Notes under the pieces: model-generated
What the model was told of the DNA's origin: nothing
Database searches by the model: none
Seen by the model: only the letters and a program-made list of their open reading frames with translations
Part shown: positions 1-10,216 of the stretch, piece by piece
How the letters are laid out: every line of letters starts with the position of its first letter
Position numbering within the stretch: position 1 is the stretch's first letter
Position numbers and translations under genes: made by a program
From: Tenebrio molitor
Taxonomy: Eukaryota; Arthropoda; Insecta; Coleoptera; Tenebrionidae
DNA: 64,000 nucleotides
Direction of reading: 5' to 3'
NCBI RefSeq assembly: GCF_963966145.1
Contig: NC_091048.1
Span: 3,720,001 to 3,784,000 of the forward strand

Positions 1-341
1 AAGTTCGTTAACAGATTCAAATTTATTAACGCAAGGTCACCTGTTACAAGTAGATAATTGCGAAATTTTGACATCATTTCATCAATCTTGATATGTTTTT
101 GGAACTTTTTATAACGGACGTATTGTATATGGCTGTATAAAAAAAAGAATATCAAAGAATTAAAAAAAATAAGATTTGAAAGAAGAAACATACCTAGATG
201 GTACATAATTGTGTGGTTAAAAAGAAAACAATGACTATCGGTGCTGAAATCTAGTAAGTCTTGATAATCTTTTTCTTAGATCAAAATGTTTTGTTTATTA
301 ACTCATTTCGATTGACATATGGATCGTCACGAAATGATCTA

Positions 342-1020
342 CAGGGTGTCGCAAAATTAACGTATTCCAAGTCGGGGGTCTTGTAGGGAAAAATCTCAGG
401 AATCTCGAAAAAACAAAATAAAAAACATAGGGGGGGGTCTTTACAAAGATATATGGGTCTGAAGGTTCAAACTTTTTATGATGTTTTCTTCAAATAAAAA
501 ATATAAATGGTTGACATTCATTTTGAAATATGGTGAGAATGATTATGTGAAGTATTAAAAGATAAATGAAAAGACATTTCTTGAAAAAATAGCTTTATCT
601 CGAATAAATAAAAGTTTTATTTTTCCAATTTTTGTTCAAAAAGGAAGTACAACATAGCTAGAATATTAATTAGGTACGGTCGGTGGACAAATAAAACTGG
701 GACACGTAAAATTTAATCTATGTAAATCAGACCATTCAATTGTCAATATATTTGTCAGTGTCTATATAATATGTCATACCAAAGTTAACCTATTTGTGAT
801 AAAGCCGTAATTAAACGATGCAAATTTGTAAATTTTGACTTACGTGATTGTCATTTTTGTCCCAGTTTTATTTGTCCATCGACTGTACTTCTGAACAAAT
901 ATTGGCAACTTTGATATTTTTTTCAAAGTGACAGCAATTTTTTTAAACATCTTTACTTGGTCAACAGGTTGTCCCCTATTTAGCCACGAACTCGGAATAC
1001 GATAATTTTAAGACACCCTG
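342..1020. mobile_element. CAGGGTG-ended MITE with TA target duplication
   Basis: Both ends begin CAGGGTGTC followed by an imperfect inverted repeat of about 40 bp. The left end continues AAAATTAACGTATTCC and the right end, read inward on the other strand, continues AAAATTATCGTATTCC. TA dinucleotides flank both ends, which is the target duplication of Tc1/mariner-type elements. No transposase frame is visible, so it is a non-autonomous element. A second element is nested inside at 677-885. Confidence 0.8.
677..885. mobile_element. Nested short MITE inside the 342-1020 element
   Basis: The terminal inverted repeats run about 30 bp. The left end reads CGGTCGGTGGACAAATAAAA and the right end, on the opposite strand, CAGTCGATGGACAAATAAAA. 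TA flanks both sides. Its position inside another TA-flanked element shows that it inserted later. There is no coding capacity. Confidence 0.75.
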
Positions 1021-2815
1021 TATTATTAAAGCTCTAGAGCTCGGAACGGATTTTGTCTTCCACCCTGTACTAAAGAATAGGGAAATGTGGAGTTCACAAC
1101 GTGCTCTTTCATGAATTAACCACTGTAGGTATCATTAAAAAGAGAAAAGACAAAAACAATTGAACAAAATTTCAACTTTGGTTTCATTTACTTTAATTAA
1201 TTAACTTTGAAGTAAGAACATAATAGAATTGTTTTAATTACGAGTCATCATGGTACGTTAATTAATTTTATGCTTTTTTAGTGACAATTGGCAATTGTAC
1301 CCAACTGTGAATTGACTTTTGGTCTTTAATGAGATCTTGCTTCTAAGTTTAGTCGATCGTGCAGTATTTCAGTTAATTCCGATATTCGAAAAAAACATTT
1401 TATGGACCATTAAAGCGACAAGATTACCCATAAATATTGAAATGCTTGTTTCTTCATGGCGATGAAGAAAGAAGCGACTAATGCTCGGCAAAACGACTTT
1501 TTCAAACGTGCAATATTCGGTACATAAATTTTGCAGTAAACCTCATTTTTATCAGGTGCGAAGCTTTCGCGTTTACCATCAACAAATAGCTATAAAGCGG
1601 ACGATGATAAAAATGGTTATGTAAAAGTAGCCGCGTTCACCTCTCGGTCGTAACAAAAGCCGTTTGGTCCTAACCCGATCTCTATTCATAACTTTCCCCG
1701 GACACAGTTTTGTTTCACCTACGAAATAGTTATTGTAATGTGGTAAGTCAGGTGTGCTCAGCAGGTCCGTCAGTGAGTAAAGGCCGATTCAAATGCATCA
1801 GGTAGCTCACCTGCAGATAGCAGCGGGAGCAAAAGATATCAGACGGGAACACGTTTGAAGCGATCCGACCATTGTGACTTCTTTATTGTTAGACGGGGTT
1901 TATTCATGTTCAGAGCGAATTATCGGCGACTCTAATGATTCGGGTGTTCGATGGGAGATTTTTTGTCCCGAGGCGGGCCAAATTGGGAAGACAATCAAAT
2001 TGACAATGTGGTTGCGGTCGCGTTTTATCGACGCTCCCGCCATAAATCATAATCTGGTCCCATCTTATTACAAGTCTTTAATTAGTGAATTCCATAAACA
2101 ACGTTGGGCAACGAGTCGGCCACTGAAATACGGCGGCGCTATTTCGACCGTTATAGCCGATGGGCGCCGAACCTTATTATCTCATTCGGTAGTGGTTTCA
2201 TTAGAAAAGCGATCAATTATTTGCCATTAGATTAAAAATAGAGGAGCGGTAACGGTGGACGTACGTCGATAGGGAAGGATGGGACCACCGGAGAGCAGAT
2301 GCCGAGAGATAGCCGCTAATAACGTGTACAACCGCATGCTAAGTAGCGAACACACAACAATCAATCAGCGACATCGTTAAAGGGCCGACGTATGTCTGAC
2401 CGTGCGTCCGGAAATCATAAACAGGAACGGTGACCCTTCGGCCGCGGGCTACGAGTCCGGTCGGGTTAATGGTACGACGATCGGTACCACCGTGTGTTTT
2501 TCTCCGGTGTTAATTTGCCACTATGGGCGAAGGACGGATGAAATATTGCTTTGGTAAACAGCAATAACCAATTTCACGCCGAGGCGCAGGAATCCACCGC
2601 TGTGATACGTATATGCTTTTTTTGCTGGAGCCGGATCACAAAGAGAACGAAGGAATTTTCGAAAAATCGAACGGGACAAATCAATCGACGTCTTTTGTTC
2701 CAAGCGGATGTTGCAGTGTCTTTGACCAAACGCCACCTTAGAACGATGATTCATTATCTCATCTTGTCACACCGAAACAATTTTAAAATTTTTACTTTTA
2801 CAACGAAACAAAATT
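1021..2815. other. Unique region without a supported gene
   Basis: About 1.8 kb of mostly unique DNA, rising in GC content from about 1450. The longest open frame on the plus strand (1874-2230, 118 codons) opens with GTG rather than ATG, matches no family I recognise and has no visible splice partners. I do not call it a gene. The GC-richer island at 1.5-2.5 kb could be regulatory or an unidentified exon. Confidence 0.4.
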
Positions 2816-2952
2816 GGTCCCAAAACTGTGCCGTGAGGGACACCATGAACCGATTCGTTTGCATAACTGCTGTTGCTTTTTGTTGGGTGGTAGTGTCGTG
2901 GGGGCAGAATAGAATAAATGAAATGATCAAATAAGATGGTAGATTATTAATA
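2816..2952 (-). repeat. Permuted reverse-transcriptase fragment, copy 1
   Basis: Read on the minus strand, the piece encodes INNLPSYL, then HDTTTQQKATA, then after a frameshift GVPHGTVLGPILF. INDLP, (A)DDTT and GVPQG-LGP-LF are landmark motifs of non-LTR retrotransposon reverse transcriptases. In a real enzyme GVPQG comes before INDLP and ADDTT, but here it comes after. The same inverted order recurs in other copies in this window. The piece is too short and frameshifted to be functional. Confidence 0.7.
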
Positions 2953-2956
2953 TTTA

Positions 2957-4480
2957 TTAAGAAGAGTTTGATATCCTAACAGCGCCTTCTGAAGAACATT
3001 AGGTTCTGTTTCATTTTCGTTGTAGTTTGCGTTTGGTTTGAGATAATTTAATTTGGTGACGAAGAAAAAAATAAGACCAATTTTGTTTCTGCTGAAGAAG
3101 GCATATTTTTTGTTCGATGGTGATGTGATATGAAATGATAACCAACTCATCTACAGAATACAGAATTGTAATACGTACCTAACTTGGAGACTCCTATGCA
3201 GCATCTCGAATGACGACAAGACCTCCAAAACAGTCTACAATATCATAATTGGTCTATATATTGCATCTAAATCTAAATTTAAAAAATCTAAATTTAAAAG
3301 AGACAGAAGATCTTTTCGTAGATCTTAATGCTCGTATTGGTGTCTTCAGATAGGAAGGTAACCATTTCAAAACTCTAATCTAGTCGTAGGGAAGTGTATG
3401 GAAGAAGATACGCAGTTAATACAGACTGGTAATGGAAAAAGATTTGAAAAGTGTAGTTTGCAGTTCCTAAATGAAGGTTTGATTTGCTCTCATTTCAAAT
3501 AAATTTATAATAAAGAGTTATTTTCTATCCAAAATATTTATTTGTATTGAACTGTTGACAGCAAAGTTTGTTGATACGAGTACCTAATGTCTGGTCAATA
3601 TTTGAGGACTTAACTCTTTGGTGATAATTCTTATTTTTGTCAGTTTATGAAGTCTCCTTTGACTATGTTGCATATCTTTGTACCCTCTAAAAAATTGAGT
3701 AAAATCAACGATTATGGTTTTATCATCATCCAGATGTTCAGGTCAGGTGATTTTCAGCATCGAAAACGTCGAAACTGTCGTTAGTACGATCTATAGTCTA
3801 TCCAGTGATAGATTGTTGACAGTCAAGTATTTATTTCACGACTCCCGTACTACGCGAAGAAAATAGTACCGCGGCAAATTTAAAATATCTCACAATGTTA
3901 CTAAATTACAGAATGAAGTCTTCATACACGCGTTGAATTAAGATTTTATTTAGGATGTCTCAGAATAAATGTAGGAGACGTGGATGACATATTCTTCGTA
4001 AATTCTAATAACGAATTCGAAAGAAAAAGTGCCCTAGGATAATAATTAACAACGTAAGATGTAGGCTAAAAAAATTATATATGATAATAAATTTATAATG
4101 TCACATGAATGTTTTAAAATATTAACCTACGTAGACATGCATTAGTTTTGGGTCAGGAAAATAAAATAACGACAAAACATGTTTATTTCTACATTTTTAT
4201 TTTTATCTCACCTGGGACAAGAAGCTAACACAGGTCAGAACCCTGTTCATAATGGATTTTCGCTCAAAATGGGGTAAACGTAAACATGGAAAAAACGCAT
4301 GATTTGACCATCTATTTTAGTCATGTACCTATAATACTGTCACTTACCAGGGGTTGAATGTCCCCCCCATCTCGTCTTCAAAACGCTACATCTGCAAATA
4401 AACCACACCCTTTAAATAACTAGTCACTACCTAGGTGAAAACTCAAATCACTATCACTGTCGTCACTTTCAATGTCAACA
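2957..4480. other. AT-rich region, no gene seen
   Basis: Decayed AT-rich DNA with only short random open frames. Its right part (about 4150-4480) may be the 3' flank of the transposase relic that follows, but I could not define a terminal inverted repeat there. Confidence 0.4.
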
Positions 4481-4484
4481 TTAA

Positions 4485-5688
4485 TCACCAGCTCTTCAAC
4501 ATGTAATGTATCCATTGTTCTGCAGAGACCCCTTCTAAAGCTGTCCTCCACGCTAAAATTGGATTTTTGTTCTTCAGAACCTCACTGTCATATGTTCGCT
4601 TGGTTTGACTCCATACCATTTCAATCGGGTTAAAAATACAATGATATGGAGGCAAACGTAATGGTTTATGACCAGCCTCATGAATAACACGATCCACTAC
4701 GTAGACAGGACTTTTATAATTTTGTCTGCATAACTTTAATAAGGTGTCCTTTTTATCTGTCTCAGAAAAATGGATATTGTTATTTTGAAGCCAGGTCTGT
4801 AAATGAGCTTTCCTCCATGCACAAGTCTTTTTTACTGATCGTACATCTTCATCTTGCCAAGATCGCCTTACTGTGCCATTAGCAAATACCCACGTTTCAT
4901 CCAAATAAACACAAGGTCTAGGATCAGAGGAGTTTAAATTGCCCATGTAGTCTTTCAAAAACTTTTTTCTTAGTAAAGTAACATGTGGCTTCTCCAGTAA
5001 TGCACGCCTATTGTCGTCTTTACGATAAGTGAAACCCAATGTTTTCAAAAGTATTGCAAGACTTGAACGTTTGTAATGGTAGAGAAATTTTGAAGTGAGC
5101 TCCTGGCCTAAAGTATCCAACGTCACATGCTTTTCTACAATTAAAAATTATTAGTTCTACACACTTAATTTCCTAAAATAATGGCCCCAGAAATCTACAT
5201 GCAAAATAAACTCATAAATTAAGAAAAAAAAATCTCATTGAATAAAGCACCCTTTCTTCTCTCTTACTCTGATGAACCATGTCATATAAAACAAAACGAA
5301 TTTCTTGTTTAATATTTGGACCCAAATCTGTCGTACAATTTTTGGAACGTCGCCTTTTAATTTTCTGAGGCTCCTCTTGTACTGCATCTTTGTATTGCAA
5401 GACTGAGACTATTGACCCAAACAAAGTGCAGTTACCTACAAAAACAAGACTTAAAATGATGTGTTAGGTGTAAATCATCAACAGTACCTCAACAGCAGAT
5501 CCCAAACACAAATTTCTTTCCTTAAAATAGGTGTATGCATTGGCAATCATCTTTTGTGCTGTCACATTACCAGCGACAATAATATAGCTTCTCTTGGCCT
5601 ATCAAACAGTTCATTAAAAAATCAAACGAAAAACCAAGAATCTTACCTTTGACTGAACCGTATTTGTTATATCACTTAGGCCACTCAT
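4485..5688 (-). pseudogene. Multi-exon DDE transposase relic (Tc1/IS630-like), second Asp deleted
   Basis: The last exon (5134-4485) encodes a DDE-type transposase segment. YLDETWV carries the first catalytic Asp, and LPPYHCIFNPIEMVW carries the catalytic Glu near residue 169 of the 213-residue frame. Between them the family normally has a stretch of roughly 70 residues with the second Asp in a DNASYH-like motif. Here the sequence jumps from SVKKT straight to CAWRKAHLQTWL, so that Asp is missing and the enzyme should be dead. Upstream on the same strand I see three more exon-like pieces with GT/AG ends: 5688-5647 (ATG start, MSGLSDITN), 5598-5488 and 5435-5268 (ends VLYDMVHQ). Exons 1-2 and 3-4 join in phase. 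The simplest 2-3 join is out of phase, which fits decay. I could not find clear terminal repeats. Confidence 0.8.
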
Positions 5689-6525
5689 TGTTTAAAGAAA
5701 GTTTTTCCTTCGAAAGATTCTTAATTAAATAGTTTATTTTATAACACTTTGACGTCCTACAAACACACGCTGACGGCACCTGACAGGTCGGAACCGTGTA
5801 GGGTGTAGGAATAAAAAGGGCGCGAACACTGCCAACGTTAAAGCGCATCAACCCAATGTTCCTATTGATATACATTGTTAATGTCTAGGGAAATTTCTTT
5901 TTTTCACGATATTTGAAAAAGTTGAATCTATGGCTGGATTCACTATAACTGTGTTTGATTTTGTTTTCTATGAACTGATTTTTTTTTTTATGTCCCCATT
6001 TAAAATTTTTGGCAATTCATTTTTTATTCATCCTTAATTTTTGTTGGTTTCTTTATAAATGCAAGCTCTTCCTTTCATTTTTACACTGAAAAATGTTATG
6101 GATGGATGCTCACACATTATACAGGGTGTCTCAGCTAAGACTTTCGAGCCTAATATCTCGGTTATTTGCCAACGGATTTTTATGAAATTTAAAATGCAGA
6201 TATTTTAGAACGTGAAGGTTCAATTAGTAATAATAAAATTACCTCAAGTTAAAAAATGTAATTTTAACACATGTTTCCTTTATCGAAAATTATGCGCAAT
6301 TATTATTACATTGATAAACATTAAAAAATAGGGGTCTACACAAACAATTAAGTAAATCACTTGTCTGATTCAACGAAAAGATTAGATTTTGTCGTTAAAA
6401 ATTTAATGTAAAATTTAAAGGTATTTGAGCAGTCACACACTTTAAAGTCTGTCAAAACTGGGCGTGCTTTATTAGAAACGCCAAATTGTGAAAATTTATT
6501 GAAAATACTCTAAAAATAGACAACA

Positions 6526-6759
6526 GTGGCAGAAATTTCAATATTGTTGAAAAAGGAAAAAAATTTTGCCTATGGAGAGTGTCGTAAGAACTTCAATGAC
6601 ACAGTTCGTTTTCTCGTGGAACACTATCCAAATGTAGGCTTTACAAAATGTAAGGTTAAGAGAGTCGTCAATTTATTTGAAGACACAGGAAGCGTACGTG
6701 AACTAAATTACCTTGCTAAAATATCCCGATCGTGTTTTAGTCCTTTATGGAAGAATTAA
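6526..6759 (+). pseudogene. DUF4817-like HTH fragment of a transposase
   Basis: The 77-codon frame contains FAYGECRKNFNDTVRFL, HYPNVGFTKCKVKRVVNLF and EDTGSVRE in order. This spacing (Y-GEC-KN, a Y/PN segment, then a V-R-V--F--TGSV block) is the pattern of the helix-turn-helix domain found at the N terminus of many insect mariner-like transposases (DUF4817). That domain would bind the element ends. The frame stops soon after the HTH and nothing resembling the DDE/D core follows. The matching frame in the second copy (24581-24387, minus) has lost seven codons, corresponding to RFLVEHY. The first codon in this copy is GTG, so the real start is uncertain. Confidence 0.7.
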
Positions 6760-6777
6760 AGCATCCAGTATAATAAA

Positions 6778-7023
6778 TTACGTCCAAATGTTGTCTTTAA
6801 CTTTGTAAGTGTTTGTAAGGTTAGCAAGATAAACGTCAAATATGTCACCTGCGCTTCTGCGAAAAGGTATGACCAAAATTCTGCAAAATTGCGCGTTTGT
6901 TTCATACGCGTCTACGTTTTTGCATTTGCAGCCACGTTTAACACAGTTTTTTGCTTTTTTCTTGCAAACCAGACGTCTTTCAAGGACGAGTTTTTCCCTA
7001 CAGCATTTTTTATTGACGATCAA
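6778..7023 (-). other. 81-codon Cys/Lys-rich open frame shared by both element copies
   Basis: On the strand opposite to the HTH fragment, a frame of 81 codons encodes a Lys/Cys-rich stretch including CKKKAKNCVKRGCKCKN. The same frame is open in the second copy (24123-24368, plus). I count four nucleotide differences over the frame, three of them replacing amino acids (V/I, R/G, F/I), so the conservation reflects the recent common origin of the copies rather than selection. I do not recognise the protein, and it may be chance. Confidence 0.25.
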
Positions 7024-7222
7024 TTTTTTATGTAAATCTTAATTGATTCACCATTTTAAAAAGGCATGTAAAAATCGAGTTTTTAAGATTTGGGTTTTGG
7101 CATTAATGGGATTTTATTCTTCACCGTCTAAACTATCTGCATTTTAAATTTCACAAAAATCCGTTGGAAAATAACTGTGTTATTAGGCTCGAAAGTCTTA
7201 GATGAGACACCCTGTACATACT

Positions 7223-7471
7223 TAGAGGTGTTGAATTCTCTCATGGGCAGTGACCTTGGAAATATCTATACGAAGTTGGAGCGAAAAATCTGTAAATGAA
7301 AATTGAAAATGTCGACTTATACTTTACATGCAAATAGACGAGAGAGAGAGACGACACTAACGTAACGAATGACGATGTTTTCCGGTCGGTTTGTTGCGCT
7401 TATTTGAGACCGATATTCGTTGCAGATTTGACTCATAGGCTCATAGCCCATGAGAAAATCCAACACCTCTA
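7223..7471. mobile_element. Short MITE with TAGAGGTGTTG ends
   Basis: The two ends are inverted repeats of about 26 bp: TAGAGGTGTTGAATTCTCTC on the left and TAGAGGTGTTGGATTTTCTC read inward from the right, both followed by ATGGGC. The element starts only a few bases after the end of the preceding 1.1-kb element. No coding capacity. Confidence 0.65.
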
Positions 7472-7479
7472 CTACTGAA

Positions 7480-8090
7480 CCAACTAAACTGTTTAGTTTC
7501 TGTGTCGTCGCCCTGACGAAGAGAGTTTTGCTGTCAAAACGTGCGTTAAGTTTATTTTAATGAGAAAGTGTATTTGATGTAAGGAAATTAATAATGTCAT
7601 AACTAAAAAAAATCTATTTATGTAATAAAACCAAGAAATATAGTTTCTTTCTTTCCCATAAAATATTTTTATAATTTTCTTTTTCTTGTTTTTGTTCGTC
7701 TGAGAATTCTTCTTTGACATTTTTCTAAAACAATTTGTTTGTTGTTTTTCTCTCTCTTGTGTGTTCTTTATTCTCAGATGTTATTATTTTACATCTTACC
7801 TTTTATTTGCTTTCTTACTTATTTTCTTGTCACTTCCGTTTCTAGCATTTTCATACAAATCAACATTGATTTATCAACTTCTTTATTAACCACATATTTG
7901 AGCTTTCATTTTCATTTCATAGTTTGGTTTTTCGTCGTTGCTTTTTACTTTTTTTTCTCCTGACGTATTTTCATATTGTCATCATTTCCTCTAAACATTG
8001 TGTCAATTTTCCTCAATACTGTAATTTTCACTCCATTTTAATTCTACCACAACATAAAACAAAAGATAACTTCCACAGTCTAACAAAAAT
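7480..8090. other. Pyrimidine-rich low-complexity stretch, no gene
   Basis: From about 7650 to 7980 the plus strand is dominated by T and C. This produces open frames rich in Phe, Leu and Ser (for example 7739-7963) that are composition artefacts. No motif or splice structure supports a gene. Confidence 0.5.
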
Positions 8091-8258
8091 ATACAGGTGT
8101 CCCAGAACAGGCGAATCAGATTTAAAAGGTATATTCCTTAGTTGTATTGGAAGTGAAAAACGTGTTCAGAAAAATATTCAGGGTGCAATAGCTTCTTATA
8201 CTACATTTGTTTAGCAGGAAGAAACCAGGTTTACACAGCAAAAATTATAAATCGGGTA

Positions 8259-9378
8259 GCAGGATTGCAGGAGAAAAATGGCGCGAATATTTGAAAATGC
8301 CGAATATAAATCTCAATTAAATTGTTATCGCACAATGTTATTCAATTCAAAAAATTGCATTATGTAGTAATTTTTTCTTCTAAATCACTAAAAGATTCAA
8401 TTTGAAAAGAGGTAAAGCCTGTTTATATAAAAATTTTATTATAATTTCATATTCAAAATGTTGAGAGGTCAAGAAAAAAATAACAAATACAAACAAAATA
8501 TGTATAATAATAAAAATGCGGAGGCGAGACGCCGGTAATTATGTTGATAAGCACTGCACTATTACTTGATAGTAATATCCGTAATAGTGTATGTACTTAG
8601 TTTAGTCTCCTCATGTACAGCATCAATTGTTGGCGGAATTTGTTAAAAAAAAAATCATGCACAGTTTTCCTAATTAGATAGTTTGCATGATCATCTAATA
8701 TTATTCTTTCTTCATGCTTCGCTTTTTTTGCTGGGCTGACATGTCCAGTTGAGTGTACTTCACTCAGAACAGTATAAATTGTAGACAAAGAGAAACCTGT
8801 GAATAATTATATGTCAAAGAATTTTTGTTTTTAGCAAAATCACAGTAATACCAGTATATGAAGCTGTCTTCTTTTTCTGTTCAGTTGCTCCAATATCTGG
8901 GAAGTCCTTTACAATGTTTTGGTGAACATTATGTATGACAGTTTTTTCTCGAAGAGTCAAATGACCTATATGGAACAAAATTAATCATAACATGCACTTT
9001 TCATCACTATAATTAATTATACCTGTTGGTAATTTTCGTCTTCTGGCATTTACTATAGCAGAATTTGCAGCTGGTGCCTCCATGATACGAGGAAATAGGT
9101 CCACAAGACTGGTTTTTCGAAATCTTGAAATATATACAACAGTATATCATTTTGTTTTCTCATTCATACAACTTACGACGAAAACTGTAAACACAGCAAG
9201 GATTAGTTCTGACAAGAACTGGTTTTTAATAGACAAATAAAACGAACACAGGAGAACCAAAAGATAACCAAACCACACGCCAATTTCAAAAACGAATACC
9301 AATGACAGTTGTCAAGTGTCAAATGCTCAAATGATTCCCTCTGCACTGTTGTCAGTTTCATATCCTGCAAAATCCTGC
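8259..9378 (-). mobile_element. Nested element carrying an HTH-only transposase relic
   Basis: The ends carry GCAGGATTGCAGGA on the left and, read inward from the right, GCAGGATTTTGCAGGA. Between them lies a minus-strand three-exon frame (9083-8597) for the N-terminal part of a transposase. The short repeats make the exact ends uncertain. The element sits inside the 8093-10120 element and therefore arrived later. Confidence 0.55.
8597..9083 (-). pseudogene. Three-exon N-terminal fragment of a DDE transposase
   Basis: Exon A (9083-9023) starts with ATG and encodes MEAPAANSAIVNARRRKLPT. Exon B (8965-8852) encodes HLTLREKTVIHNVHQNIV onward. Exon C (8796-8597) encodes FSLSTIYTVLSEVHSTG and ends at a stop. 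All three have GT/AG boundaries and both joins are in phase (1-1), giving 124 residues. The layout TVIHNV, then STIYTVLSE---TG--SP-K, then a DD-----IR--VH-F block matches the HTH region of IS630/Tc1-like insect transposases. Near the end a run of ten T's appears to have shifted frame: in the next frame the sequence goes on IPPTIDAVHEETK, the expected family continuation. The catalytic domain is absent. It is either a decaying relic or, less likely, a retained DNA-binding-only protein. Confidence 0.65.
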
Positions 9379-10188
9379 GGATAATATTATTTATAATGCG
9401 TAAAAAAAATATTAACTTAGTAAAATATAATACTTACTAAGTTTGGTGAACGCATGAATGCATGAAGAGTTTTATCCATTTCGATGTGAACAATTATATA
9501 ATTTTTCCTACTTTACACGAACACAATCTGGCAACAACGCTTAAATTCTCATTTTATGCGATTTTATTAAAAATATCTCAAAATTTTTTAAACTGTAGAT
9601 ACCTACCAATTCCATTAAGCTTTAAGAACATTACATTATAGTTTCTTTTTTTTTCAGTCATAATTTACAAGTTTTTATTTTAAATCGTGAACCCTAAACT
9701 TTGCTCGTGTAAACGGGCCTCGCTGTTAGCCAATCAAATTTAAATACTCCCTACCACGATTTCCATCTAACAAGAGGATATACTATAGTTGTGAATTTTT
9801 TAAATTGACCAATAGTGTTCCAACATTTTTCACCTTTACGAGCAAACTGAGTTCTTTCCCTCAGTTACTAAGTAACGTGTAATACGTATGAATCCTATGA
9901 ATAAAAAAATTACTACTAGAATTATGTTGCTAAGCAATTTAAAGTGTTCGTTGAATTTATCTGAAATCCAAATTAACAGCGACCTTCTGATTGGTCAACT
10001 TTAATTGTTAATTACAAAAGCTCTACTACACCCTGGCCATTTTTTTAAACGCTATTGCTTTCATTTATCACCAACGAAAGCGCACTCAAAATCTGATTGG
10101 CGAGTTCTGGGACATCCTATATAAGTATTTTAATAATTTCAATAAGTAGTACCTATCTATTTTTTTTTTTATTTCGGTTACCGTTACA

Positions 10189-10215
10189 TCTCTCTCTCTC
10201 TCTCTCTCTCTCTCT
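10189..10215. repeat. (TC)n microsatellite
   Basis: An uninterrupted TC dinucleotide run of 27 bases preceded by a T10 tract about 20 bases upstream. Confidence 0.95.
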
Positions 10216-10216
10216 A

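Larger units (their letters stand above)
6122..7214 (+). mobile_element. 1.1-kb mariner-type element, copy A
   Basis: TA-flanked element with CAGGGTGTCTC ends and terminal inverted repeats of roughly 100 bp. Both arms contain AAGACTTTCGAGCCTAATA and AAAATGCAGATATTTTAGA or close variants. It carries the start of a transposase-like protein (6526-6759) but no catalytic domain, so it is a deletion derivative. A closely related copy lies in opposite orientation at 23932-25046. Confidence 0.85.
8093..10120. mobile_element. 2-kb composite element with GTCCCAGAAC terminal repeats
   Basis: The left end reads CAGGTGTCCCAGAACAGGCG and then AATCAGATTT. The right end, read inward on the other strand, gives GGATGTCCCAGAACTCGCC and then AATCAGATTT. 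The similarity continues at lower level for roughly 100 bp, including CAGGGTG and AAAGCAATAG-like blocks. A separate element (8259-9378) is inserted within it. Both ends are adjacent to TA. The outer element shows no recognisable transposase. Confidence 0.6.

Noticed and set aside
1874..2230. 118-codon plus-strand frame
   Set aside because: Opens with GTG, no family resemblance and no splice context; kept only as a remark in the regional entry.
7739..8214. Two overlapping open frames rich in Phe, Leu and hydrophobic residues that look like membrane proteins
   Set aside because: They lie in a pyrimidine-rich low-complexity stretch and partly run into the terminal repeat of the 8093-10120 element; the hydrophobicity follows from T-rich codons.
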